Notes: generated from the sequence alone by a model not told the origin. A stretch of DNA of 64,000 bases from Stenotrophomonas sp. UBA2629 (GCA_002359895.1 DEOB01000011.1:435203-499202); one strand, 5' to 3'. Counted from the first letter of the stretch, positions 49,662 to 59,309 are shown. Numbers and translations: made by a program.

Positions 49662-50932
49662 GACTCGCGCCGAATGCTGGCGCCCAGCGCACCGAGCTTC
49701 TCCTCGATGTTCTCGTAGCCGCGATCAAGGTGATAAATGCGGTCGATGACGGTGTCGCCTTGGGCCACCAGCCCAGCCAGGATCAGCGATGCCGAAGCGC
49801 GCAGGTCGGTCGCCATCACCGGCGCGCCGGTCAGCCGGTCGCTGCCACGGCAGATTGCGGTACGGCCTTCAATCTGCACATCCGCGCCCAAACGCTGCAG
49901 CTCCTGCACGTGCATGAAGCGGTTTTCAAAGATGGTCTCGTTGATCACGCCCACGCCATCGGCCACGCAGTTCAATGCCATGAACTGTGCCTGCATGTCG
50001 GTGGGGAACGCCGGGTACGGCGCGGTTGTCAGATTGACCGCCTTCGGCCGCTTGCCGTGCATGTCCACGGTGATGGTGTCTTCGGTGGTTTCCACCGTCG
50101 CACCGGCTTCCACCAGTTTGGCCAGCACCGCGTCCATGGTGTCCGGGCGGGCATTGCGGGCGACAACACGACCACCGGTCATCGCAGCGGCCACCAGGAA
50201 GGTGCCGGTTTCGATGCGGTCGGCCAGCACCGCGTGACGGCCACCGTTCAAACGTTCAACGCCTTCGATCACCAACCGCGCGGTGCCGATGCCTTCGATC
50301 TTGGCGCCCAGTGCGATCAGGCAATGCGCCAGATCCGACACTTCCGGTTCCATCGCCGCGTTGTCCAGAACCGTGGTGCCGTCAGCCAGCACCGCTGCCA
50401 TCAACACGTTTTCGGTGCCGGTGACGCTGACCATGTCAAAGGTGAAGTGCCCACCCTTCAGGCGACCATCAACGTGCGCCTTGATGAAGCCGCTTTCCAC
50501 CGTGATGTGCGCACCCAGCGCCTGCAGGCCCTTGATGTGCTGGTCCACCGGACGCGAGCCGATGGCGCAGCCGCCGGGCAGCGACACTTCGGCCTGGCCA
50601 TATTTGGCCAACAGCGGGCCCAGCACCAGGATCGAGGCGCGCATGGTCTTTACCAGCTCATACGGCGCAACGTGCTGGTTGACGCTGCGCGGGTCCACCA
50701 CGATGGCGCTGCCGCGCGACAGCGTGCCTTGGTCGATGGTGACCTTTGCGCCCAGCTCGCCCAGCAGCTTCACGGTGGTGATCACATCGTGCAGATGCGG
50801 CACGTTGGTGATTTCCACCGGCGCGTCGGCCAGCAGAGTGGCGCACAGGATCGGCAGGACGGCGTTTTTGGCGCCGGAGATATACACCTCACCGTTCAGC
50901 GTTTTGCCGCCGGTGACTACGATTTTTGCCAT
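49658..50932 (-). CDS. murA: UDP-N-acetylglucosamine 1-carboxyvinyltransferase MurA
   Basis: 424 residues from the ATG at 50932 (MAKIVVTGGKTLNGEVYISGAKNAVLP). Catalytic Cys122 lies in LPGGCAIGSRPVDQH, the fosfomycin-reactive position, so the enzyme should be fosfomycin-sensitive. It transfers enolpyruvate to UDP-GlcNAc, the first committed step of peptidoglycan. It lies 40 bp after ibaG on the same strand, as in many proteobacteria, and overlaps the EF-hand gene. Confidence 0.97.
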   Translation of the reverse strand: MAKIVVTGGKTLNGEVYISGAKNAVLPILCATLLADAPVEITNVPHLHDVITTVKLLGELGAKVTIDQGTLSRGSAIVVDPRSVNQHVAPYELVKTMRASILVLGPLLAKYGQAEVSLPGGCAIGSRPVDQHIKGLQALGAHITVESGFIKAHVDGRLKGGHFTFDMVSVTGTENVLMAAVLADGTTVLDNAAMEPEVSDLAHCLIALGAKIEGIGTARLVIEGVERLNGGRHAVLADRIETGTFLVAAAMTGGRVVARNARPDTMDAVLAKLVEAGATVETTEDTITVDMHGKRPKAVNLTTAPYPAFPTDMQAQFMALNCVADGVGVINETIFENRFMHVQELQRLGADVQIEGRTAICRGSDRLTGAPVMATDLRASASLILAGLVAQGDTVIDRIYHLDRGYENIEEKLGALGASIRRES

Positions 50933-50972
50933 GGATGAAGACCGGAAATAAGGGAAATAAGGGGGCGCCGGC

Positions 50973-51203
50973 TCAGCCGGCTTCACCCGGAGTAACGGTT
51001 TTCAGCGCCAGCGCGTGGATTGCGCCGCCCATCAGGTCACCCAGCGTCGCATAGACCATGCGGTGGCGGGCCAGCGGCATCTTGCCGGCAAATGCTTCGC
51101 AGACAACCGTTGCCTCGAAATGCACGCCGTCTTCACCCTGCACGTCGGCACGGGCACCGGGCAGGCCGGTTTCGATCAGATTTCGGATGGTCTCGGCGTC
51201 CAA
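50973..51203 (-). CDS. ibaG: BolA family protein IbaG
   Basis: 76 residues. The start is a TTG at 51203 with AGGA 8 bases upstream; the protein begins MDAETIRNLIETGLPGA and carries FEATVVCEAFAGKMPLARHRMVY, the BolA/IbaG core. It lies upstream of murA as in E. coli and probably works with monothiol glutaredoxins in Fe-S handling or acid response. A 10-bp palindrome AAAGCGCTTT covers the start region, and the divergent kdsD ATG is only 17 bp away. Confidence 0.88.
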   Translation of the reverse strand: MDAETIRNLIETGLPGARADVQGEDGVHFEATVVCEAFAGKMPLARHRMVYATLGDLMGGAIHALALKTVTPGEAG

Positions 51204-51220
51204 AGCGCTTTCCTAATAAA

Positions 51221-52258
51221 ATGAACGCCCATTCTACTATTCCGAGTGGCGCCCGCATGGCTGCTTCTTCGCTTTCCCTGGATACGCTGCGTGATGCCGA
51301 CCTGGTATCCAGCGGTCACCGCGTGTTTCAGATCGAATCCGCCGAGCTGGACCGGGTGGGCAACCGCATCGGCGCCGAGTTCGCTGCCGCCTGCCGCCTG
51401 GTGCTGGCCTCGCGCGGCCGCGTGGTCACCACCGGCATGGGCAAATCGGGGCATATCGCGCGCAAAATCGCCGCAACGCTGGCCTCCACCGGCACCCCGT
51501 CGTTCTACGTTCACCCCGGTGAAGCCGGCCACGGCGACCTGGGCATGATCACCGAGGACGACGTGGTGCTGGCGCTGTCGTATTCCGGCGAGTCGGACGA
51601 AGTGCTGATGCTGCTGCCGGTGTTCAAGCGCCAGGGCAACCTGCTGATCTCCATGACCGGCAAGCCGGAATCCAGCCTGGCCAAGGCCGCCGACGTGCAC
51701 CTGGACGTGAACGTGGACCACGAAGCCTGCCCGCTGGCGTTGGCGCCCACCTCCAGCACCACCGCCTCGCTGGCAATGGGCGATGCGCTGGCGGTGGCCC
51801 TGCTGGACGCGCGCGGCTTCACCGCCGACGACTTTGCCCGCTCGCACCCGGCCGGCAGCCTTGGCCGGCGCCTGCTGCTGCACATCACCGACGTGATGCA
51901 CGGCGGCGATGACCTGCCCGCCGTACGTGAAGACGCCAGCCTCAGCCAAGCGTTGATGGAAATGAGCCGCAAGCGCTTGGGCATGACCTCGGTGGTCGAT
52001 GCCGACGGCCGTCTGGTCGGGCTGTTCACCGATGGTGACCTGCGCCGCGCACTGGATACCGACGTGGACGTGCGCACCGCCGGCATCGCTCAGGTGATGA
52101 CCCGCAACCCGCGCACCATCGGTGCCGATCAGTTGGCGGTGGAGGCTGCACGCCTGCTGGAGAAGCACCAGATCAACGGCCTGATCGTGGTGGATGGCGA
52201 CAATCACCCGGTCGGCGCCCTGAACATTCATGACCTGTTGCGGGCAAAAGTGGTCTAA
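51221..52258 (+). CDS. kdsD: D-arabinose-5-phosphate isomerase KdsD
   Basis: 345 residues. The SIS domain (about 45-180; TTGMGKSGHIARKIAATLASTG, SYSGESDEVL) is followed by two CBS motifs (about 215-335; FTDGDLRR, NGLIVVDGDN). It makes arabinose-5-P for KDO synthesis. The ATG at 51221 lacks a ribosome site and follows TAATAAA; a start at 51257 (MAASSLSL) is the alternative. First gene of the kdsD-kdsC-lptC-lptA-lptB-rpoN cluster. Confidence 0.93.
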   Translation: MNAHSTIPSGARMAASSLSLDTLRDADLVSSGHRVFQIESAELDRVGNRIGAEFAAACRLVLASRGRVVTTGMGKSGHIARKIAATLASTGTPSFYVHPGEAGHGDLGMITEDDVVLALSYSGESDEVLMLLPVFKRQGNLLISMTGKPESSLAKAADVHLDVNVDHEACPLALAPTSSTTASLAMGDALAVALLDARGFTADDFARSHPAGSLGRRLLLHITDVMHGGDDLPAVREDASLSQALMEMSRKRLGMTSVVDADGRLVGLFTDGDLRRALDTDVDVRTAGIAQVMTRNPRTIGADQLAVEAARLLEKHQINGLIVVDGDNHPVGALNIHDLLRAKVV

Positions 52259-52315
52259 AGCCCGCACAATCACTGTCCCGACTCCCTTCCGGCCCGCAAC
52301 GGATACTGCCTGCAG

Positions 52316-52864
52316 ATGCCTTACTCCCCGCTCGACCTATTCCCCGCCCCGCTGCATGCCATTGCCGCCAACATCCGGCTGGCTTGCTTCGACGTGGACG
52401 GCACGCTGACCGACGGGCGTCTGTTCTACGACCACGCCGGCAACGAGAGCAAGGCGTATTACGTGCAGGACGGGCTGGGCTTGAAGCTGCTGCAGCAGCA
52501 CGGCATCCACCCGGTGCTGATCACCGCCCGCAACAGCCTGTCGGCGCAGAAGCGTGGCGCGGACCTGGGCATCGACACCCAGATCGCCGTGGGCGACAAG
52601 CTGTCCAGCGTGCGTGCGCTGTGCGATCAACTCGGCATCGGTCTGGACCAGGTCGCGTTCATGGGCGATGACCTGCCGGACCTGGCGCCGCTGTGCAACG
52701 TAGGCCTGGCCGTGGCACCCGCCGATGCGCACCCGTGGATTGCCGAGCGCGTGCACTGGCAGACCCGCGCCGAAGGCGGCCGTGGCGCAGCGCGCGAACT
52801 GTGCGACGTGCTGCTGGCGGCACAAGGCAAGCTCGACGCCGTACTGGCAAGGTACTCTCGATGA
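52316..52864 (+). CDS. kdsC: KDO-8-phosphate phosphatase KdsC
   Basis: 182 residues. HAD phosphatase: nucleophile Asp26 and Asp28 in FDVDGTLTDG, then ITARNS and a late FMGDDLPDLAPL. It dephosphorylates KDO-8-P. Stop overlaps the lptC start. Confidence 0.95.
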   Translation: MPYSPLDLFPAPLHAIAANIRLACFDVDGTLTDGRLFYDHAGNESKAYYVQDGLGLKLLQQHGIHPVLITARNSLSAQKRGADLGIDTQIAVGDKLSSVRALCDQLGIGLDQVAFMGDDLPDLAPLCNVGLAVAPADAHPWIAERVHWQTRAEGGRGAARELCDVLLAAQGKLDAVLARYSR

Positions 52865-53436
52865 ATTGGCGCACCGTCCTTGGGCTGGGCCTGTTGTTTG
52901 CCGCACTGGCCAGTGGCTGGTCTGCATGGCGCCATCGCCCCAGCAATGCACCGCATGTGGTTGAGCAAGGCAGCACCGATTTCGTGTTGAAAGATTTCGA
53001 GATCACCACGTTGGACAAGGAAGGCAAAGAGTCGATGACGCTTCGCGCGCCGTCGATGGAGCGCAGCCGCGCCGATCAAACCTCCAACATCACCACCCCG
53101 CTGTTCCTGCTGCCCGATGCCGCCGGCAACCAGTGGGAGCTGCGTGCCGAGACCGGCTGGGTCAGCGCCAAAGGCGAGGAGCTGCGCCTGCGCGGCAACG
53201 TCTCCGGCGACAGCCCGAAAGACGGCAAAACGCCGCCGACTACGTTCCGTACTGATGCGCTGGATGTCTTCCCCGATCGCAATCTGGCGCACACAGCTGC
53301 AAGCGTCACGCTGACCCGCCCAGGCCTTCAGCAGACTGGCGTCGGCTTCGAGGCCGACCTGAAGTCCCAGCAGTATTCCCTCCTTTCCCAGGTCAAGACC
53401 CGCTATGAACCCAATGCTGCCCGCCAGGCTCGCTAA
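52861..53436 (+). CDS. lptC: LPS export protein LptC
   Basis: 191 residues from the ATG at 52861, overlapping kdsC. N-terminal membrane anchor (VLGLGLLFAALASGWSAW), then the beta-jellyroll domain (FEITTLDKEGKESMTL, WELRAETGWVSAKGEELRLRGNV). It passes LPS from LptB2FG to LptA. The reading frame overlaps lptA by 32 bp. Confidence 0.93.
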   Translation: MNWRTVLGLGLLFAALASGWSAWRHRPSNAPHVVEQGSTDFVLKDFEITTLDKEGKESMTLRAPSMERSRADQTSNITTPLFLLPDAAGNQWELRAETGWVSAKGEELRLRGNVSGDSPKDGKTPPTTFRTDALDVFPDRNLAHTAASVTLTRPGLQQTGVGFEADLKSQQYSLLSQVKTRYEPNAARQAR

Positions 53437-53941
53437 GCTCGCGCCGACCCTCCTGCTCGCCACCCTACTCATTCCTGCGCTGGCATGGGGCAAGGCGGCG
53501 GACCGCAATCAGCCGATGTCCATCGACGCCGGTGGCCAGTCCGGCGCGCTCAACGGCGCAGGCAAGACCGTGCTGTCCGGCGGCGTGATCATCATCCAAG
53601 GCACGCTGGAACTGCGCTCAAACGACGCCGAGCTGTATATGGCCGACGGTGAGATCGTGCGTGCGGTATTTACCGGCAAACAGGCCCACATGAAGCAACA
53701 GCTGGATGACGGCACCTGGATGAACGCCACGTCAGATCGCATCGACTACGACATCCCGTCAGACACCTTGACGCTTACCGGCAACTACAAAGTCGAATCC
53801 GAGCGCGGCTCCAATGCAGGCCAACGCATGGTTTACAACATGCGTAGTGGTGATATGCAGAGCGGCGGCGACGGCACCCGCGTGCGCACCGTCATCCAGC
53901 CCAAGAACAAAGCACCGGCTGCCGCAGGAGACAAAAAGTAA
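53405..53941 (+). CDS. lptA: LPS export protein LptA
   Basis: 178 residues. Signal peptide through about residue 29 (LIPALAWG), then the OstA-type beta-jellyroll: MSIDAGGQSGALNGAGKTVLSGGVIIIQGTLELRSNDAELY. Periplasmic bridge for LPS. Overlaps lptC by 32 bp; an inner ATG 9 bases on would cut that to 23 bp. Stop overlaps the lptB start by one base. Confidence 0.93.
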   Translation: MNPMLPARLAKLAPTLLLATLLIPALAWGKAADRNQPMSIDAGGQSGALNGAGKTVLSGGVIIIQGTLELRSNDAELYMADGEIVRAVFTGKQAHMKQQLDDGTWMNATSDRIDYDIPSDTLTLTGNYKVESERGSNAGQRMVYNMRSGDMQSGGDGTRVRTVIQPKNKAPAAAGDKK

Positions 53942-54660
53942 TGCTCGTCGCCCAAGGCCTGCGCAAACGCTACAAGAGCCGCGAAGTCGTCAAGGATTTC
54001 GGGCTCACTCTCGATGCCGGTGAAGTCGTTGGCCTGCTCGGCCCCAATGGCGCCGGCAAAACCACCTGCTTCTACATGATCGTCGGGCTGGTGGCAGCCG
54101 ATGCCGGCAGCATCGTGCTCGACGGCCAGGACATCACCGCCGACCCGATGTATTCGCGCGCAAAGCTTGGCGTGGGTTATCTGCCGCAGGAGCCATCGGT
54201 GTTCCGCAAGCTGAGCGTGGCCGACAACATCCGCCTGGTGTTGGAACTGCGCGATGACCTGGACGCACAAGGCCGCGAGCGCGAGTTGTCCTCGCTGCTG
54301 GACGAACTGCAGATCAGCCACGTTGCCGACCAACTCGGCGCCAGCCTTTCCGGCGGTGAGCGTCGCCGTTGCGAAATTGCCCGCGCATTGGCCGCCAAAC
54401 CGCGTCTGATTCTGCTGGACGAACCATTTGCCGGTGTCGATCCGATTTCGGTCGGCGAGATCCAACGCATCGTCACCCACCTCAAAAAACGCGGCATTGG
54501 TGTGTTGATCACCGACCACAATGTGCGCGAGACCTTGGGAATCTGCGACCGGGCGTATATCCTCGCCGAGGGCAGCGTCCTTGCGCAGGGGGCACCGGAA
54601 GAGCTGCTGGCCAACACCGACGTCCGCCGCGTCTACCTCGGAGACGCTTTCACCCTCTGA
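53941..54660 (+). CDS. lptB: LPS export ATPase LptB
   Basis: 239 residues. Walker A GPNGAGKT (34-41), signature LSGGERRR, Walker B LILLDEPFAGVDP, and switch His in ITDHNVRETL. Powers LPS extraction with LptFG, which are encoded elsewhere. Confidence 0.97.
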   Translation: MLVAQGLRKRYKSREVVKDFGLTLDAGEVVGLLGPNGAGKTTCFYMIVGLVAADAGSIVLDGQDITADPMYSRAKLGVGYLPQEPSVFRKLSVADNIRLVLELRDDLDAQGRERELSSLLDELQISHVADQLGASLSGGERRRCEIARALAAKPRLILLDEPFAGVDPISVGEIQRIVTHLKKRGIGVLITDHNVRETLGICDRAYILAEGSVLAQGAPEELLANTDVRRVYLGDAFTL

Positions 54661-54703
54661 GCGCGCGGCACAGCGTCAGGCCCTTCCACGTACGGAAACA
54701 GGC

Positions 54704-56131
54704 ATGAAAGCTCGGCTGCAGACATCGATGGGACAAAGTCTGGTGATGACGCCGCAGTTGCGTCAGGCCATTCGCTTGTTGCAGATGTCCAGCACCGAGC
54801 TGGAACTTGAGCTGGTGGAAGCGGTGGAAACCAATCCACTGCTGGAATGGGCCGACAACACCGATGGCGGCGGCGATGACGACGCGCCGGCCAGCAGCGA
54901 CGACAGCCCGGTTGATCCCGCGCAAGGTGACATCAACAGCGAGGGCGCCGATTGGGAGCCCGACGATGCGGACTGGAGCAGCGGCCGCAGCGGCTCGTTC
55001 GATGACGATGGCGAAGACAACCCACGCGAACAGGCGGCAGACCCGGAAACACTGGCCGACCATCTGCTGTGGCAACTGCACCTTACACATCTGAGCAAGG
55101 CCGACCGCGCCATTGGCGTGGCGTTGATCGACGCTCTGGATGAAGACGGCTATCTGCGCGAGCCGTTCTCTGTCATCGCGCAGACATTGCGCCCGGAAGT
55201 GGTCGCCGAGGACGATGAAATTCTTGCCGTGCTGCGGCAGATTCAACGTTTCGATCCTGCCGGTGTAGGCGCCCGCTCGTTGGGCGAATGCCTGTCCCTG
55301 CAGTTGGACACCCTGCCCGCCGACAGCGAAGGCCTGGCCCTTGCCCGAAGCATCGCGTTGGGCCCGCTGGAGCGCCTGCCACGCGCAGGCATCCCCGGCA
55401 TCGCGCAGGAACTGAAACAACCCGTCGCCGCCGTCGAGCAGGCCGTGCAACTGCTGCGCTCTCTCGACCCGCGCCCGGGCAAGCAACTGGGTGAACTGGC
55501 CACCGACACCTATGTGGTGCCCGATTGCGTGATCTGGCGACAACGCGGCATCTGGCGCTGCGCGCTGGCCGGCCACGCCGGGCCCAAGGTGGTCATCCAT
55601 CGCGGCTACGAGCAGTTGATCCGGCGCTGTGGCGAGGCCGATGCCAGCTACCTGCGCGGTCATCTGCAGGAAGCACGCTGGCTGCTCAAAAGCCTGGAAG
55701 CGCGCGGCGAGACGCTGCTGCGCGTGGTCAACAGCCTGTTGCACCATCAGGCCGGCTTTCTGGAATTCGGCGAGCAGGCTCTGCGTCCGTTGACGCTGCG
55801 TGAAATTGCCGGCGAACTTGATCTTCACGAGTCGACAATCTCGCGTGCCATTTCACGCAAGTACGTGCGTACTCCCCGTGGCACCCTGCCGCTGCGCGCT
55901 TTCTTTGCCTCCGGCATCGATACCGAGGGTGGCGGTGAAGCGTCCAGCACCGCCATCCAGTCGATGATCCGCAAGCTGATCGACGCAGAAAACCCGAGAA
56001 AACCGCTTTCTGACGCCAAGCTGGCTGAGCTGCTCAAAAGCGGTGGAATACCGGTGGCGCGACGCACCGTAGCGAAGTATCGTGAGGCCATGAACATCGG
56101 TGCCTCCCACGAACGCGTCCGTATCATCTGA
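54704..56131 (+). CDS. rpoN: RNA polymerase sigma-54 factor RpoN
   Basis: 475 residues from the ATG at 54704 (MKARLQTSMGQSLVMTPQLRQAIRLLQMSS), the standard region I start; longer in-frame starts inside lptB are ignored. A Gln/Leu-rich region I, an acidic linker (about 55-110), the core-binding region, the HTH (LTLREIAGELDLHESTISRAISRKYVRTPRG) and the C-terminal RpoN box ARRTVAKYREAMNI are all present. The lptB-rpoN-hpf-ptsN order is classical. Confidence 0.97.
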   Translation: MKARLQTSMGQSLVMTPQLRQAIRLLQMSSTELELELVEAVETNPLLEWADNTDGGGDDDAPASSDDSPVDPAQGDINSEGADWEPDDADWSSGRSGSFDDDGEDNPREQAADPETLADHLLWQLHLTHLSKADRAIGVALIDALDEDGYLREPFSVIAQTLRPEVVAEDDEILAVLRQIQRFDPAGVGARSLGECLSLQLDTLPADSEGLALARSIALGPLERLPRAGIPGIAQELKQPVAAVEQAVQLLRSLDPRPGKQLGELATDTYVVPDCVIWRQRGIWRCALAGHAGPKVVIHRGYEQLIRRCGEADASYLRGHLQEARWLLKSLEARGETLLRVVNSLLHHQAGFLEFGEQALRPLTLREIAGELDLHESTISRAISRKYVRTPRGTLPLRAFFASGIDTEGGGEASSTAIQSMIRKLIDAENPRKPLSDAKLAELLKSGGIPVARRTVAKYREAMNIGASHERVRII

Positions 56132-56190
56132 AGCATTCGCTGGCTTGGCACCGGGTTCATTAGGCAACCCCGAACCACAGGAGGAATCCG

Positions 56191-56517
56191 ATGCGTATCG
56201 AGACGTATGGCCAGCAGATCGAAGTAACACCCGCCCTGAAGGAGTACGTGGAAACAAAGCTGGAGCGGGTAGGACGACACGTCGACCAGCACTGCGAAAT
56301 ACGGGTGCAGCTGTCCACTCGCAAGCCTGACTTCCTCGTTGTCGCCACGGTGAATCTACCCGGGCGCACGCTGCACGCAGACGCCGCAGCATCCACCATG
56401 TACGCGGCCATCGACATCCTGGCCGACAAGCTGGACCGGCTGGTCATCAAGCACAAGGAAAAGCATCTTCCCCACGCATCGCATGCTCTGCGCGACAATG
56501 GCGCCCAGACGCCCTGA
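56191..56517 (+). CDS. hpf: Ribosome hibernation promoting factor HPF (short form)
   Basis: 108 residues, with a strong AGGAGG upstream. MRIETYGQQIEVTPALKEYVETKLERV and the HPF core DKLDRLVIKHKEK are typical. It lacks the long-form dimerisation tail. Binds 30S to help form 100S dimers. Next to rpoN as usual. Confidence 0.95.
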   Translation: MRIETYGQQIEVTPALKEYVETKLERVGRHVDQHCEIRVQLSTRKPDFLVVATVNLPGRTLHADAAASTMYAAIDILADKLDRLVIKHKEKHLPHASHALRDNGAQTP

Positions 56518-56529
56518 CCTGCAGCAACC

Positions 56530-56982
56530 ATGCCGTTGACCGACCTTATGGCGGCCGTGAGTACCCAGGTACTTGCGGCCGCCGACCGTGACACCACCCT
56601 GCTCGCCGCTTCGCGACTGCTCGCCTGTCGTGAAGCGGGGGCGGACAGCCTTTTTGCCAGCCTGCGCGAACGTGAGCGCGTGGGCAGCACCGCCATCGGC
56701 CATGGCATCGCCATCCCGCATGGCCGCTCAGCCAGCCTGCAACAACCGCGCGGCGCGCTGCTGCGACTGCAGACACCCGTGGACTTTGGCGGCGATGAGC
56801 CCGTTGACCTGGTCTTCGCCATGGCCGTGCCCGAGCACTACACCCATCAACACCTGATGCTGCTGTCCGAGTTGGCGGAGATGTTCTCCGATGCCGACAT
56901 CCGCCAGGCACTGCGCGATGCGCCCGATGCGCAGGCGCTGCAGCACATCATCAATGACCCGCAGCAGGCATCCCGCGGATGA
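56530..56982 (+). CDS. ptsN: Nitrogen-PTS EIIA protein PtsN
   Basis: 150 residues. Phospho-acceptor His64 lies in STAIGHGIAIPHGRS, matching EIIA-Ntr; RGALLRLQTPVDFGGDEPVDLVFAMAVPE follows. Regulatory, not transport-linked. Overlaps hprK by 4 bp. Confidence 0.95.
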   Translation: MPLTDLMAAVSTQVLAAADRDTTLLAASRLLACREAGADSLFASLRERERVGSTAIGHGIAIPHGRSASLQQPRGALLRLQTPVDFGGDEPVDLVFAMAVPEHYTHQHLMLLSELAEMFSDADIRQALRDAPDAQALQHIINDPQQASRG

Positions 56983-57929
56983 ATACCAGCATCACTGCAC
57001 AGGAATTATTCGACCAGCAGCGCGAAAAGCTGGAGCTGCGCTGGGTCGCGGGCCATCAAGGTGCACAGCGCGAGCTGGAGGCCGGCAATACCGTGTCCCG
57101 CCGCCCTTCGCTGGCCGGTTACCTCAACACCATCTACCCCAACAAAGTGCAGATTCTTGGCACCGAGGAACTGACCTGGCTGGACTCGCTGGATTCACGC
57201 CAACGCTGGGAAGTCATCGAGCGCATCATCCAGGCGCGGCCGTTGGCCCTGGTCATCACCAAGAGCCACGGCTGCCCGGAAGACTTCCGCGCCGCCGCCG
57301 ATGAATCACAGACGCCCCTGTGGGTATCGCCCAAGCGCGGCCACGAGCTGCTCAACCACCTGAGCTACCACCTGGCCCGCACCCTGGCCCCCCGCGTCAC
57401 CCTGCACGGCGTTTTCATGGAGATCTATTCCATCGGCGTGCTGGTTACCGGCGAGGCCGGCTCGGGCAAGAGCGAGTTGGCGCTGGAACTGCTGTCGCGC
57501 GGGCACCGGCTGGTGGCCGACGACGCACCGGAGTTCACCCAGATCGCCCCTGATGTCCTGGACGGCACCTGCCCGGAGCTGCTGCAGGACCTGCTGGAAG
57601 TCCGCGGGCTGGGCGTGCTCAATGTGCGGCAGATGTTTGGTGACACCGCTGTAAAGAAGAACAAGTACCTTCGCCTCATCGTCCACCTGACCAAGCCGAT
57701 GACCGAGCCCACTTCTTACGGTTACGAGCGTCTCACCGGCGATTCCGGCAAGCGCCATGTGCTGGATCTGGATGTACCGCTCATCACCCTGCCGGTGATG
57801 CCCGGCCGCAACCTGGCCGTGCTGACCGAGGCCGCCACACGTCTGCACATCCTGCGCACCAAGGGCATCGACCCGGCAGCGATGTTCATCGCCCGCCACA
57901 GCAACCTGTTGGAACAACGCAGCCAATGA
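56979..57929 (+). CDS. hprK: HPr kinase/phosphorylase HprK
   Basis: 316 residues. Walker A GEAGSGKS (158-165), ADDAPEF, and the HprK signature EVRGLGVLNVRQMFG. It phosphorylates HPr on Ser46, a residue present in the HPr of this cluster. Coupled to ptsN and rapZ by 4-bp overlaps. Confidence 0.96.
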   Translation: MNTSITAQELFDQQREKLELRWVAGHQGAQRELEAGNTVSRRPSLAGYLNTIYPNKVQILGTEELTWLDSLDSRQRWEVIERIIQARPLALVITKSHGCPEDFRAAADESQTPLWVSPKRGHELLNHLSYHLARTLAPRVTLHGVFMEIYSIGVLVTGEAGSGKSELALELLSRGHRLVADDAPEFTQIAPDVLDGTCPELLQDLLEVRGLGVLNVRQMFGDTAVKKNKYLRLIVHLTKPMTEPTSYGYERLTGDSGKRHVLDLDVPLITLPVMPGRNLAVLTEAATRLHILRTKGIDPAAMFIARHSNLLEQRSQ

Positions 57930-58804
57930 ACGCCACACCGTCCCCGCTGCTGGTGATCGTCAGCGGCCTGTCCGGTTCGGGCAAATCGGTCGCACTGAAA
58001 ACCTTCGAGGATCTGGACTACTACTGTTCGGACAACATCCCGGTGAACCTGCTGCCGGAATTCGTGCGCGACGTCCTCGGCGGGCCAACGGAAAACAGCC
58101 CGAGGCGCCTGGCGGTCGGCATCGATGTGCGTGGCCGCAGCGACCTCAGCCAGTTGGCACAGTGGCGAAAAACCGCACTGGACCACAGCATCGACGCGCG
58201 CCTGCTGTTTTTTGAAGCCGACGACGACACCCTGCTCGCCCGCTACGCCGACACCCGTCGCCGCCATCCGCTGAGTCACCTTGGCCTGTCACTGCCGGAA
58301 GCCATTGCCCGCGAGCGCGAGCTCACCGCGCCGCTGCGCCGCCAAGCCGATGCCATCATCGACACCACCAAACTCAACGTGCACCAGCTGCGCCGCCGGG
58401 TCATCACCGAGTTCGCGCTGAGCCAGGAAAGCAACCTGTCGTTGTTGTTTGAATCTTTCGCCTACAAGCGCGGTGTGCCAGCCGAAGCCGATTTTGTATT
58501 TGACGCACGCGTGCTGCCCAACCCGCACTGGGAGCCGGAGCTGCGCTCACTGACCGGCCGCGACCGGGAGGTGCGTGAGCACCTGGACGCACAGCCGGAC
58601 GTAGTGCGCTATGTCGCCCAGCTGGAAGACCTGCTCGACACCTGGCTGCCCAAGCTGGGCAGCGAGACCCGCAGTTATGTGACGGTGGCATTTGGCTGTA
58701 CCGGCGGCAAACACCGCTCGGTCTACCTGGCAGAGCGCCTCGCCCGCCACGCCCGTGAACAGGGCTGGCAGGATGTGGCCACGTTCCACCGCGAGCAGGA
58801 TTAG
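57926..58804 (+). CDS. rapZ: RNase adapter / nucleotide-binding protein RapZ
   Basis: 292 residues. Walker A GLSGSGKS (14-21), then LEDLDYYCSDNIPVNLLPEF and the conserved VAFGCTGGKHRSVYLAERL C-terminal motif. In E. coli RapZ guides RNase E to GlmZ and senses GlcN6P; here its neighbours are PTS genes. Confidence 0.95.
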   Translation: MNATPSPLLVIVSGLSGSGKSVALKTFEDLDYYCSDNIPVNLLPEFVRDVLGGPTENSPRRLAVGIDVRGRSDLSQLAQWRKTALDHSIDARLLFFEADDDTLLARYADTRRRHPLSHLGLSLPEAIARERELTAPLRRQADAIIDTTKLNVHQLRRRVITEFALSQESNLSLLFESFAYKRGVPAEADFVFDARVLPNPHWEPELRSLTGRDREVREHLDAQPDVVRYVAQLEDLLDTWLPKLGSETRSYVTVAFGCTGGKHRSVYLAERLARHAREQGWQDVATFHREQD

Positions 58805-58916
58805 CGCGCCGCTCACACGGTACGGCGGCCGCGATTTCAAGGGGCCGCGAGGTGGTACACAGAAGACACGTTTTCGGCGCTATCGCGGACTCAGCCTGAC
58901 CTGTTAACGTTCAGTC

Positions 58917-59309
58917 ATGACCTGCGGCATTCTTCTTGTGACTCACCCCGGCGTTGGCACTTCCTTGTTGGACGTGGCAACCACTCTCCTGCGTCAACTG
59001 CCTCTGAAAACCGAGGCCTTTGAAGTCCCCTTCGACGCTGATCTGGACGCACTGCTGCCAGAAGCATCGGCCGCCATGCGGCGGGTGGAAGGTGAAGACG
59101 GCGTACTGGTCCTGACCGACCTGTACGGCGCCAGCCCCAGTAACCTTGCCAACCAGTTGGCGAGACTGGGAACACCGGCCCGGCGTGTGTCGGGGCTGAG
59201 TCTGGCGATGTTGCTGCGGGTAATGAATTATCCGGAACAGGGATTGGACCAACTGCCCGCCACTGCGGCGGCGGGCGCACGCAATGGAGTCATCATCGAC
59301 GATGCTTGA
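58917..59309 (+). CDS. Mannose-family PTS EIIA protein
   Basis: 130 residues, a single EIIA-Man domain with phospho-His10 (LLVTHPGVGTSLLD) and DLYGASPSNLANQLA. No EIIB, EIIC or EIID domain or gene follows, so it is probably regulatory. Overlaps ptsH by 8 bp. A GCGGCC / GGCCGC hairpin lies in the 112-bp gap before it. Confidence 0.9.
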   Translation: MTCGILLVTHPGVGTSLLDVATTLLRQLPLKTEAFEVPFDADLDALLPEASAAMRRVEGEDGVLVLTDLYGASPSNLANQLARLGTPARRVSGLSLAMLLRVMNYPEQGLDQLPATAAAGARNGVIIDDA

